A stretch of DNA of 8,242 nucleotides from Stenotrophomonas maltophilia. Its GTDB lineage: Bacteria > Pseudomonadota > Gammaproteobacteria > Xanthomonadales > Xanthomonadaceae. Shown here piece by piece: positions 1 to 5,922 of this stretch. The position numbers were made by a program, and so were the translations under genes. The stretch covers positions 1 to 8,242 of the forward strand of contig DGIP01000142.1 in the NCBI GenBank assembly GCA_002386405.1, given 5' to 3'. How positions within the stretch are numbered: the first letter of the stretch is position 1; the number at the start of each line of letters is the position of its first letter. Below the pieces are notes generated by a model, which worked only from the letters and a program-made list of their open reading frames with translations, ran no database searches and was not told the DNA's origin.

Positions 1-594
1 GCCCTGGCGCAGCGCCAGGTAGCCCGCGGACGGCACGCGCACCTGGTCGAAGGTGCCGGTCAGGCGCAGCAGCGGCTGGCGCACGTAGATCACGGCCGGG
101 CCCGTGGTGCCCAGCTGCACCGGAACCGCAAGGCCCAGGCGCTGGCCACCGGCGTCGCGCACCACGCGCGCCACCACGGTATCGCCGGCAATGGCGGCTT
201 CCAGCAGGCCCAGGCGGGCGTACCCGAAGGCCTTGGGATCGGCGTAGGCCTGGTCCAGGTCGGCAGTGAGCACCTGCACGTCTTCCGTGCCCGGCCAGCC
301 TTCACGCACGGCCAGCGCGGTGGCATCGGCATCGCCGGCGGCCAGCGCGGTACTGACCCGCTCGCTCTTCACCAGGGTGCCCAGCTGGGTGCTCTGCCCC
401 TTGAGGGCGGCGTCCACGCCCTGCACGATCTGGTCGCGGGACTGTTCCAGCGTCTGCCCTACCGAGGCCTGCCGCCATTGCCGCACCCCGCTCCAGGCAA
501 ACCATGCCGCCAGCAGGGTCAGCAACCCCACCAACAACAGCCCGTTACGCTTGCTTGTCAATCGTGGCTGTCCTTCCGCCGTTGCCTTGCTCAT
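1..594 (-). CDS. Phosphomannomutase/phosphoglucomutase, N-terminal membrane-anchored part (partial, runs off left end)
   Basis: The reading frame is open from an ATG at 594 to base 1 (198 codons) and continues outside the window. Residues 1-18 are polar and basic. About 19-36 form one membrane helix (LLLVGLLTLLAAWFAW), followed by an alanine-rich, probably periplasmic or sensor-like segment. The catalytic phosphohexomutase domains are not in the window. The product call therefore rests on position: Pseudomonas carries coaBC-dut-algC in this order, and its long AlgC form has a similar membrane-linked N-terminal extension. Such enzymes interconvert mannose-6-P/mannose-1-P and glucose-6-P/glucose-1-P for exopolysaccharide and LPS precursors. 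A strong ribosome site, AGGGGG (602-607), lies 7 bases before the ATG, and the gene starts 14 bases after dut, so cotranscription is likely. The coding frame is certain; the product is inferred from synteny and the anchor. Confidence 0.8.
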   Translation of the reverse strand, partial: MSKATAEGQPRLTSKRNGLLLVGLLTLLAAWFAWSGVRQWRQASVGQTLEQSRDQIVQGVDAALKGQSTQLGTLVKSERVSTALAAGDADATALAVREGWPGTEDVQVLTADLDQAYADPKAFGYARLGLLEAAIAGDTVVARVVRDAGGQRLGLAVPVQLGTTGPAVIYVRQPLLRLTGTFDQVRVPSAGYLALRQG

Positions 595-608
595 TGATGT
601 TCCCCCTG

Positions 609-1082
609 TCAGCGCACCCCGGTATGGCCGAATCCACCCGTTCCCCTGGCGCTGTCGGTGAAAGTATCCACTACCTGCAGGCCCACGCGTGCAATCGGCA
701 GCACAACCAACTGTGCAATACGGTCACCCGGTTGCAGCGTGAAGGCCTCGCGGCCGCGGTTCCAGGCGCTGATCAGCAGCGGGCCCTGGTAATCGGCATC
801 GATCAGGCCGGTGCCGTTGCCCAGCACGATGCCGTGGCGGTGGCCCAGCCCGGAGCGCGGCAGCACGACCGCGCACAGGTTCGGATCTTCGATATGGATG
901 GCGATACCGCTGGGAATCAGCGCCGTATCCCCCGGTTGCAGGGTGAGCTCGGTTTCCAGCGCGGCGCGCAGGTCCATGCCGGCGCTGGCTTCGGTGGCAT
1001 AGGCTGGCAGGGGCCAGCTATCGCCGAAGCGGGGATCGAGCAGCTTCACCTGCAGCGCGTGCAGGGACGGGGCTTGGGTCAT
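609..1082 (-). CDS. dut: dUTP diphosphatase (dUTPase)
   Basis: This cytoplasmic homotrimeric enzyme hydrolyses dUTP to dUMP and pyrophosphate, keeping uracil out of DNA and feeding dTMP synthesis. The 157-residue product has all five trimeric dUTPase motifs: [12 protein letters not shown] (29-40), PRSGLG (75-80), [13 protein letters not shown] (88-100), GDRIAQLVV (119-127) and the glycine-rich C-terminal [10 protein letters not shown] (146-155). D95 in the third motif matches the catalytic aspartate (E. coli Asp90). The length is normal for the family. I chose the ATG at 1082 because it overlaps the coaBC stop as ATGA, has AGAGG about 9 bases upstream, and gives the usual short N-terminus. 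A longer frame from 1172 would only add antisense-like residues overlapping coaBC. The overlap implies translational coupling to coaBC. Nothing is missing from the protein. Confidence 0.97.
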   Translation of the reverse strand: MTQAPSLHALQVKLLDPRFGDSWPLPAYATEASAGMDLRAALETELTLQPGDTALIPSGIAIHIEDPNLCAVVLPRSGLGHRHGIVLGNGTGLIDADYQGPLLISAWNRGREAFTLQPGDRIAQLVVLPIARVGLQVVDTFTDSARGTGGFGHTGVR

Positions 1083-2333
1083 GCGTGCAACCTCTGGGCA
1101 ATCAGGGACAACAGTTGTTCGGCCAGCAGCGCCTTGGTGGTACCGGGGAACACCTGCTCCCCACCCTGCCAATAGGCGGTTGCTGCATTCTCATCGCTTT
1201 CGAAGCCGCCGTTTGTGATGCCCACCTGATTGGCGATGACCAGGTCCAGCCGCTTGTCGACCAGCTTGCCGCGCGCGTACTTCTCCACATCGTGGGTTTC
1301 GGCGGCAAAGCCGACCACCAGCTTCAGCGCGTTGGTCTGCTGGGCCACCTCGGCCAGGATGTCCTGGGTGCGCACCAGCTCCAGCGTGAGGGTCTGGGTG
1401 CCGGCGGTCTTCTTCAGCTTCTGCGGGGCCACCTGGCGGGGGGTGTAATCGGAGACGGCGGCGGCGCCTATATAGATGTCGGCCGGCAGCGCATCCAGCA
1501 CGGCGCTGCGCATCTGCGCGGCCGAGCGCACGTCCACCCGCTGCACCCCGGCCGGGGTGGCCAGGTGCACCGGGCCACTGACCAGCACCACCTGCGCGCC
1601 CTGGCGCACGGCGGCGGCGGCCAGCGCGTAGCCCATCTTGCCGCTGCTGCGGTTGCCCACGTAGCGCACCGGGTCCAGGTCTTCATAGGTGGGGCCGGCG
1701 CTGATCACCACGCGCAGGCCTTTCAGCTCCTGGCTGGCTTCGGGCGCGTCGGCCGGGCCCTGCAGGGCGGCCAGCGCGGCCACGATGGCGTGCGGTTCGG
1801 TCAGCCGGCCGGGGCCGGATTCGCCTTCGGCCAGCGGGCCGTCTTCCGGGCCGACCACCTGCGCGCCGCGTTCGCGCAGCAGGCTGATGTTGGCCTGGGT
1901 GGCCGGGTGCAGCCACATGCGGTGGTTCATGGCCGGGCACACGGTGAGCGGCGCGGTGGTGGCCAGGCACAGGGTGGTGACCAGGTCATCGGCATGGCCG
2001 TTGGCCAGCCGGGCCAGCAGATCGGCCGTGGCCGGGGCGACGATGATGCGGTCGGCCCAGCGGGCCAGCTCGATATGGCCCATGGCCTGTTCGGCCGCGC
2101 TATCCCACAGGGTGGTGCGGGTGGGCTGGCCGGACAGGGCCTGGAAGCTCAGCGGGGTGGCGAACTGCTGGGCCCCGGGTCATGGCAACCTGCACCTGGG
2201 CCCCGCCGTCGCGCAGGCGGCGCACCAGTTCCAGCGACTTGTAGGCCGCGATGCCGCCACCCACGCACAACAACAGCTTCTGGCCTGCCAGCGGGCGCGC
2301 CTGCGCCGGGGAAGCCTGGGGGGAGTCAGCCAC
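1079..2333 (-). pseudogene. coaBC: Bifunctional phosphopantothenoylcysteine decarboxylase / phosphopantothenate-cysteine ligase, frameshifted
   Basis: CoaBC (Dfp) performs two central steps of coenzyme A synthesis: ligation of cysteine to 4'-phosphopantothenate (CoaB) and decarboxylation to 4'-phosphopantetheine (CoaC, FMN-dependent). The gene starts at GTG 2333 with AGGA about 9 bases upstream. The first frame gives 52 good residues, including the FMN-site motif GGGIAAYK (25-32). It then leaves the family alignment and stops at about 2100. The rest continues in the +1 frame from about 2173: AQQF, then GHIELARWAD with the active-site His, PAMN with the active-site Asn, and the CoaB part with SAGPT, VGNRSSGKMG, GAAAVSDY and KLKK. 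Restoring two bases after codon 52 gives about 418 residues, normal for the family. Oddly, the position of E. coli Cys158 (ACGD) is Glu here (AEGESGPGRL). An assembly or base-calling error in the GC-rich GGGCCCCGGGT is more likely than a real loss, because the gene is normally essential. Confidence 0.9.
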
Positions 2334-2384
2334 CTGCGAATTTCCTGTCGAACCGAGGCGATTAGCTTACCCGATGGGGTGTGC

Positions 2385-2406
2385 GGGGCTGATGCCCCAG
2401 GGGCAT
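2385..2406. repeat. Nested inverted repeats in the coaBC / protease divergent spacer
   Basis: In the 270-base spacer between the divergent coaBC and protease genes, GGGGC-TGAT-GCCCC (2385-2398) overlaps the perfect dyad ATGCCCC-A-GGGGCAT (2392-2406). The middle GCCCC can pair with the GGGGC on either side, so the two hairpins exclude each other. There is no T-run directly after it. It could be a protein-binding site or an RNA switch-like element, or it could be chance in GC-rich DNA. No clear sigma-70 promoter and no other gene are visible in the rest of 2334-2603. Confidence 0.35.
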
Positions 2407-2603
2407 AAGGAGTGGGTTTTTGGTCATTAAGGCGGGAGGTTGTCGCTCTCAGCGGCGGCCGGGCTACCCCACGCCATCGTTTCACCCCGCCCTGCCTGGG
2501 TTCCATCGGCAGCAGGGGTGATTCGTCGCAGCGCGGATGCAGACGACAGGGGATCAGCCCAGTATGGCGCGGACGAGATCCATCCACCCGCAAGGAACGC
2601 GCC

Positions 2604-3491
2604 ATGACACCTGCACTCCCCAGACTATTCTCTGCCTCCTTCCTGCTGATGGCGTCGGCCGGGGCCGCCCCGCTGCCTGCGCCGAGCGATGCATGCAGCC
2701 TTGCCCACCAGCCGCTGACCGGCACGCTGGTTCAGATGCCCTTCGAGAGCGTCGATGGACGCATCTATGTGCAGGCGCGCGTCAACGGTCGTGAACCCTA
2801 TCGGTTCGCCGTGGATACCGGCGCCAGCGGCATCGGGCGCGCCGACATGCGCCTGGTGTCGGCGCTAGGTCTATCGCTGCACGGGGAGACCACCACGTCG
2901 GACGGCGTCTCCAAGGCCCGGGTTGAAACGGCGCGAATCGAAGCGCTGCAACTGGGTGAGTTGGTACATCGCGACGTGGAAGTGATCGCCCGCGACTACA
3001 ATGCGCGCAATGCGCCAGAAGCTGCGTTCGACGGGATTCTCGCGCGCGACTTCTTTGCCGACGGCCTGCTGCGGATCGACTATCCGAACAGGATGCTGAC
3101 TTTCTCGCGGACAGAGCAGCTGGGCGCATCCTCAGCCAATGCGCTGCCCTATACGCGCGCCTTCCGCATACCGGTAACGGTAGATGGGCACCCCTTCGTT
3201 GCCCAGCTGGATACTGGCGCCAACGTCGGCTTCGTATTGCCGCAGACTGTATTCGAGAAGGTATCCGACCAGCCCCTCGGCGAGTCGGTCCGCTCGCAGC
3301 TGACCAATGGACAGCTGGAAAGCTGGCGCGCCGTGGTGAACGGACCGATCCGGGTAGGACAGGTGAGCCATGCCCAGATCGAGGTGCGCGTATCGCCGAA
3401 GTATCCCGAGCTTCTGGTAGGTGCCCATGCACTACAGGACGCGGTGGTGATGATCGACTCGCGCAGCCAGGTACTAGCGGTATGCCGTTGA
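2604..3491 (+). CDS. Exported retropepsin-like aspartyl protease, single chain with two DTG motifs
   Basis: The 295-residue product starts with a typical signal peptide: R7, a hydrophobic core at about 8-19, and a small-residue cleavage region near AGAA (19-22). It is therefore probably periplasmic or exported. Two retropepsin-type halves follow. The first has FAVDTGASG (catalytic D71) and later DGILARDFF (143-151). The second has AQLDTGANVG (D203) and later ELLVGAHAL (269-277). Each half ends in a hydrophobic-hydrophobic-Gly-like strand and a D-containing strand (RIDYPNRML and MIDSRSQVL). This is the pattern of proteins with two Asp_protease_2 type domains, which would form the active site within one chain. 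The only cysteines of the mature protein are C31 and C294, near the two ends, so a disulfide is possible. The ATG at 2604 has AAGGA (2592-2596) 7 bases upstream. The gene appears monocistronic, with hairpins after the stop. The substrate is unknown. Confidence 0.85.
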   Translation: MTPALPRLFSASFLLMASAGAAPLPAPSDACSLAHQPLTGTLVQMPFESVDGRIYVQARVNGREPYRFAVDTGASGIGRADMRLVSALGLSLHGETTTSDGVSKARVETARIEALQLGELVHRDVEVIARDYNARNAPEAAFDGILARDFFADGLLRIDYPNRMLTFSRTEQLGASSANALPYTRAFRIPVTVDGHPFVAQLDTGANVGFVLPQTVFEKVSDQPLGESVRSQLTNGQLESWRAVVNGPIRVGQVSHAQIEVRVSPKYPELLVGAHALQDAVVMIDSRSQVLAVCR

Positions 3492-3498
3492 GCGAAAG

Positions 3499-3515
3499 GC
3501 CGCCCGTAGGGCGGC
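3499..3515 (+). terminator. Hairpin after the protease gene (terminator-like, no T-run)
   Basis: A perfect 7-bp stem GCCGCCC-GTA-GGGCGGC begins 7 bases after the protease stop codon. The position and strength suit transcript termination or 3'-end protection. No run of T follows, so a classical intrinsic terminator is not supported. Confidence 0.4.
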
Positions 3516-3524
3516 ACGCTGACC

Positions 3525-3564
3525 CGCCAAAAGGGTGACCCCCTTGGCGTAGGGTACAAGGGGG
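3525..3564 (+). terminator. Two overlapping alternative hairpins downstream of the protease gene
   Basis: CGCCAA (3525-3530) can pair with TTGGCG (3544-3549), with an inner GGG-TGA-CCC. Alternatively, CCCCCTTG (3539-3546) can pair with CAAGGGGG (3557-3564) over a 10-base loop. The two structures share bases and cannot coexist. Together with the hairpin at 3499 they make the 162-base spacer highly structured. They may act as a terminator region between the protease and ankyrin genes; no T-tract is present. Confidence 0.35.
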
Positions 3565-3618
3565 GACAGCGGACGACTTGACAACTTGTCCAGTCCGCGA
3601 CGCGATGGGATTGCTAGC

Positions 3619-3642
3619 ATTCATTGCAATGAATCAATGAAT
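3619..3642. promoter_or_regulatory. Operator-like palindrome with an extra direct copy, before the ankyrin gene
   Basis: ATTCATTGCAATGAAT (3619-3634) is a perfect 16-bp palindrome. Its right half CAATGAAT is repeated immediately in tandem (3635-3642). The element is AT-rich inside GC-rich DNA and ends 11 bases before the GTG start at 3654. The spacing and symmetry suit a dimeric repressor or activator site, perhaps autoregulatory. No matching -35/-10 pair could be assigned, and the binding protein is unknown. Confidence 0.4.
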
Positions 3643-3653
3643 GCGAACGACCT

Positions 3654-5078
3654 GTGCCGAACTCGACGTCCCCTGTTGTGCTGGATTCCCACGCTTCCTG
3701 CGACGATGCCTTCGCTGACATCGAGCGACACGTTCGGGCGGGCGTGCACCCCGACCGCATCCGGTTGCGCCATAACGAGCGCGCCCTCTACTGGGTGTGC
3801 AACAACAGCATGCTGGACCATGACGGTCCGGACGAGGCCACGATTGCGCGGCGCATCGAGGCGCACCTGGCGCTGATCTCCCTGCTGCTGGCGGCGGGGG
3901 CAGACCCCAACAAAGCGGCCGGCCGTGGTGCCACGCCCCTTTCGATTACCTGCCGGGACTTCATCTTCAGCCCGGCCGTGTGGGCGGTGGAGAAACTGCG
4001 GCGGCTCCTCGCCGCCGGCGCGAACCCGCGCCTGACCAAGGATTCGCCGATCTGCACCGTAATTGGCCTGCGCGAGATGCGCGGCGAAGTATGGAACTCC
4101 GCGTTTGATGCGGATGCGGATCCGGCGGAGATGGGCTACATCTTCGACGCAGTCGACGCGCTGCTGCAGGCCGGTGCCAGCATTGAAGCCATGGACCACC
4201 GGCAGATGTACACACCGGTGTTGATCGGCGCGTACCTGGGCAGTGTGCCGCTGCTGCGGTTCCTGGCAGAGCGCGGCGCCAACGTGCACGTGGTCAATCC
4301 CGCCGGTTCCACTGCGCTGATGTATGCGGCCGGCGACGTGGACGGATTGAAAGCCAGCCGCGGCGGCATCTCCACCACATGGCACCGGATGGGCGACCCG
4401 GTGGCCGTTGCCCGGCTGTTGATCGAATGGGGTCTGGACCCGGCCGCTGCCAACGAGCGCGGCCGCACGCCGCTCACGCTGGGGTTGAACTCCGGCAATG
4501 TTGACGTGGCGGCGGTGGTAGCCGAAGCGCTTGCCGATCAGGGCAAGCTGCTGAAAGCGGATGTACGACGCTTCAAGGGCACGGAGTTCGAGGCCCAGGT
4601 AGCGGCACTGGCCACCAGCAGCCGCACCAGCAAGCCTTCCAGGAAGCAGGCCAAGCCGGAAGGGGCCGCGCAGGCCGCGTCGTGGGACCGCGCGCGCCAG
4701 GAGATGAACCACCCTGATGCATGGCAGCGCCCTGCGTGGTTCTGCGCCTATAACAAGGCACTGTTCGAACACCTGGCCAGCGGCAGCCACCCGGCCATTC
4801 CGGTAAACCTGCTGTACGCCGATTACACCGACGCGCTACGCACGCTGCGCCTGTCGAAGACCAAAGACTGGATCAGCCGCAGCGGCGTGGTGACGGTGCA
4901 GCCGGACATCGTGACCTGGGGGAGCCTGCGTGTCAGCTGTTCGCAGCTTGAAGGGGATGACCTGGTCTGTAGAGAGGAGGTCGTCATGCCGATGTCGCCG
5001 GAGCAACAGCCCGGCATCGAGGCCGTGGCGGAGGCGTTAGGGGGCATGACGTCCCGCTATTTCAAGTTGCCCGCCTGA
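3654..5078 (+). CDS. Ankyrin-repeat protein with unidentified C-terminal domain
   Basis: The product is 474 residues with no signal peptide or membrane helix, so it is probably cytoplasmic. After a helical N-terminus (1-65), at least five degenerate ankyrin units can be seen: LLLAAGADPN (77-86), LRRLLAAGANP (116-125), VDALLQAGASI (168-177), LRFLAERGANV (201-211) and ARLLIEWGLDP (253-263). Several are followed by the TPL/TAL turn (94-96, 220-222, 272-274). Two long insertions interrupt the array (about 137-162 and 227-248). A charged linker (322-340, rich in S, K, R) leads to a C-terminal region (343-474) that I do not recognise. Ankyrin repeats mediate protein binding, so the partner decides the role. 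The start is uncertain: GTG 3654 is the first in-frame candidate after a stop at 3630, and no Shine-Dalgarno sequence is visible. An ATG at 3637 is in another frame, so a small indel near the start is possible. Confidence 0.85.
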   Translation: MPNSTSPVVLDSHASCDDAFADIERHVRAGVHPDRIRLRHNERALYWVCNNSMLDHDGPDEATIARRIEAHLALISLLLAAGADPNKAAGRGATPLSITCRDFIFSPAVWAVEKLRRLLAAGANPRLTKDSPICTVIGLREMRGEVWNSAFDADADPAEMGYIFDAVDALLQAGASIEAMDHRQMYTPVLIGAYLGSVPLLRFLAERGANVHVVNPAGSTALMYAAGDVDGLKASRGGISTTWHRMGDPVAVARLLIEWGLDPAAANERGRTPLTLGLNSGNVDVAAVVAEALADQGKLLKADVRRFKGTEFEAQVAALATSSRTSKPSRKQAKPEGAAQAASWDRARQEMNHPDAWQRPAWFCAYNKALFEHLASGSHPAIPVNLLYADYTDALRTLRLSKTKDWISRSGVVTVQPDIVTWGSLRVSCSQLEGDDLVCREEVVMPMSPEQQPGIEAVAEALGGMTSRYFKLPA

Positions 5079-5080
5079 TC

Positions 5081-5098
5081 CTTCCAGCGGGCTGGAAG
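5081..5098 (+). terminator. Hairpin just after the ankyrin gene
   Basis: CTTCCAG-CGGG-CTGGAAG forms a perfect 7-bp stem with a 4-base loop, two bases after the ankyrin stop codon. The position fits a transcript end, but no T-run follows. It overlaps the start of the coding-like remnant described at 5086. Confidence 0.4.
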
Positions 5099-5262
5099 CA
5101 TTGATCGAAGCCGGCGACCTGCTTGAACTGAGACGCCACTGCGAGCCTGTTGTCGCTGCCTACCCGCTCAACTACGCCAGTACCGACATCGGGTGTATTC
5201 GATCCATAGATACTTCCAAAACTGAGACGAGCTATTCAACTTCAGCCGTTTTCCGGCCATAG
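5086..5262 (+). other. Coding-like remnant in the spacer after the ankyrin gene
   Basis: Between the ankyrin stop (5078) and the membrane gene (5310) one frame stays open to TAG 5260. Its first part reads like real protein (SGLEALIEAGDLLELRRHCE, then PVVAAYPLN), helical and similar in style to the ankyrin units upstream. From about 5190 the sequence becomes AT-richer and the translation loses that character. There is no ATG or ribosome site; a TTG at 5101 is the only early start candidate. It may be the broken end of a neighbouring ankyrin-family gene joined to unrelated DNA, or chance. I see nothing else in 5079-5309 besides the hairpin at 5081. Confidence 0.3.
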
Positions 5263-5309
5263 ACTTCGCACCCTCAAGGTTCAACGCAGAATCGACGCGG
5301 GAGCAGGAG

Positions 5310-5720
5310 ATGCAGACAGTCAAGAGCAAATGGCTTGCGTACACCGTCCTCATCGGACTGTTCCCTATCTTCTCCAGGTTCCTTGTCTGGTTGGTGACCA
5401 AGGAAGGAAGCATCGAGCCCTTTGCGCCGCAGGACTTCATCGCATTTGGACTCGTTCTGCTCATTTCCAATATCAATGAGATGGAACACCTTGTCGCAGC
5501 TGACCGGTCGTGGAAGACAGCGCAGAACGGAATATCGGCCTGCTTGATCGCCGTTCATGGCGTTCTTCTCTGCCTGACCTTGATTGGAGGCGACGCGGTT
5601 GACCGGCAGGCAATCATGTACTGCGTGGCGATCATCGCCCTCGCGTCGCTTGGCTTCAGCTACACGCTGTTCACTCGCATTTCAAAGATTGGCCTGACTC
5701 GCCAGGAGAACGCTACATGA
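5310..5720 (+). CDS. Small four-helix membrane protein, function unknown
   Basis: I do not recognise this 136-residue protein. It has four probable membrane helices: about 8-29 (WLAYTVLIGLFPIFSRFLVW), 42-56, 74-93 (ISACLIAVHGVLLCLTLI) and 100-122. Basic residues at the N-terminus (K5, K7) and after the last helix (R123, K126, R131) put both ends in the cytoplasm. A polar acidic segment (NINEMEH, 54-60, then DRSWK) lies between helices 2 and 3 and is the most distinctive part. The start is ATG 5310, with GGGAG (5299-5303) 6 bases upstream. Its stop overlaps the next gene's start as ATGA, so the two are translationally coupled. GC content is about 55% (198 of 360 in 5341-5700), well below the housekeeping genes, suggesting transfer. 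A small channel or scaffold subunit would fit, but no function can be claimed. Confidence 0.75.
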   Translation: MQTVKSKWLAYTVLIGLFPIFSRFLVWLVTKEGSIEPFAPQDFIAFGLVLLISNINEMEHLVAADRSWKTAQNGISACLIAVHGVLLCLTLIGGDAVDRQAIMYCVAIIALASLGFSYTLFTRISKIGLTRQENAT

Positions 5721-5842
5721 CAGAAATCCTCGTCGCCTCAACCGTAGTGATTGCCCTCGTTGCCCTCGGCTTTGCTGCGTGGAGCTTGGTACAGACGCAC
5801 AAAGAAGTTCAGCGGCGGAAAGCACGCAATCCTGAGGACTAA
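5717..5842 (+). CDS. 41-residue single-pass membrane protein, coupled to the upstream membrane gene
   Basis: This short gene begins at ATG 5717, overlaps the preceding stop by four bases (ATGA), and ends at TAA 5840-5842. AGGAG (5704-5708) sits 8 bases before the ATG, a strong ribosome site lying inside the upstream gene. The product has one hydrophobic helix at about 4-26 (ILVASTVVIALVALGFAAW) and a basic, charged tail (HKEVQRRKARNPED). The positive-inside rule predicts N-terminus outside and C-terminus in the cytoplasm. The overlap and ribosome site make a real gene more likely than chance. It may be a partner or regulatory subunit of the 136-residue membrane protein; small single-pass proteins also include toxins and holin-like proteins, but nothing here decides between these. 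I recognise no family. Confidence 0.65.
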   Translation: MTEILVASTVVIALVALGFAAWSLVQTHKEVQRRKARNPED

Positions 5843-5922
5843 GCCACACGGCTGCTGTTTCCCACACAGCTGCGCGGCGGTTCCCTATGCCTGCTCGCTG
5901 CGTCTCACCTGACACTGGCCGA

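Noticed and set aside
2165..2185. Programmed ribosomal frameshifting in coaBC
   Set aside because: No slippery heptamer of known type or stimulating element is evident, and CoaBC families are not known to use it; a base error explains the break more simply.
1085..2365. Long plus-strand open frame of 426 codons opposite coaBC
   Set aside because: It is antisense to coaBC, very rich in H, Q and G as expected from a complementary strand of GC-rich coding DNA, and shows no family features.
2412..2603. N-terminal extension of the aspartyl protease from a GTG at 2412
   Set aside because: The extension is basic and unstructured and would bury the clear signal peptide; ATG 2604 has a good ribosome site.
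3578..3583. TTGACA as a -35 box for the ankyrin gene
   Set aside because: No -10-like hexamer lies 15-19 bases downstream; the nearest, TAGCAT at 3615, is 31 bases away.
5887..5922. Upstream ATG 5887 as the radC start
   Set aside because: The 12 extra residues (MPARCVSPDTGR) are unlike RadC N-termini, while MAIKHWHEHDRPREK from 5923 fits.
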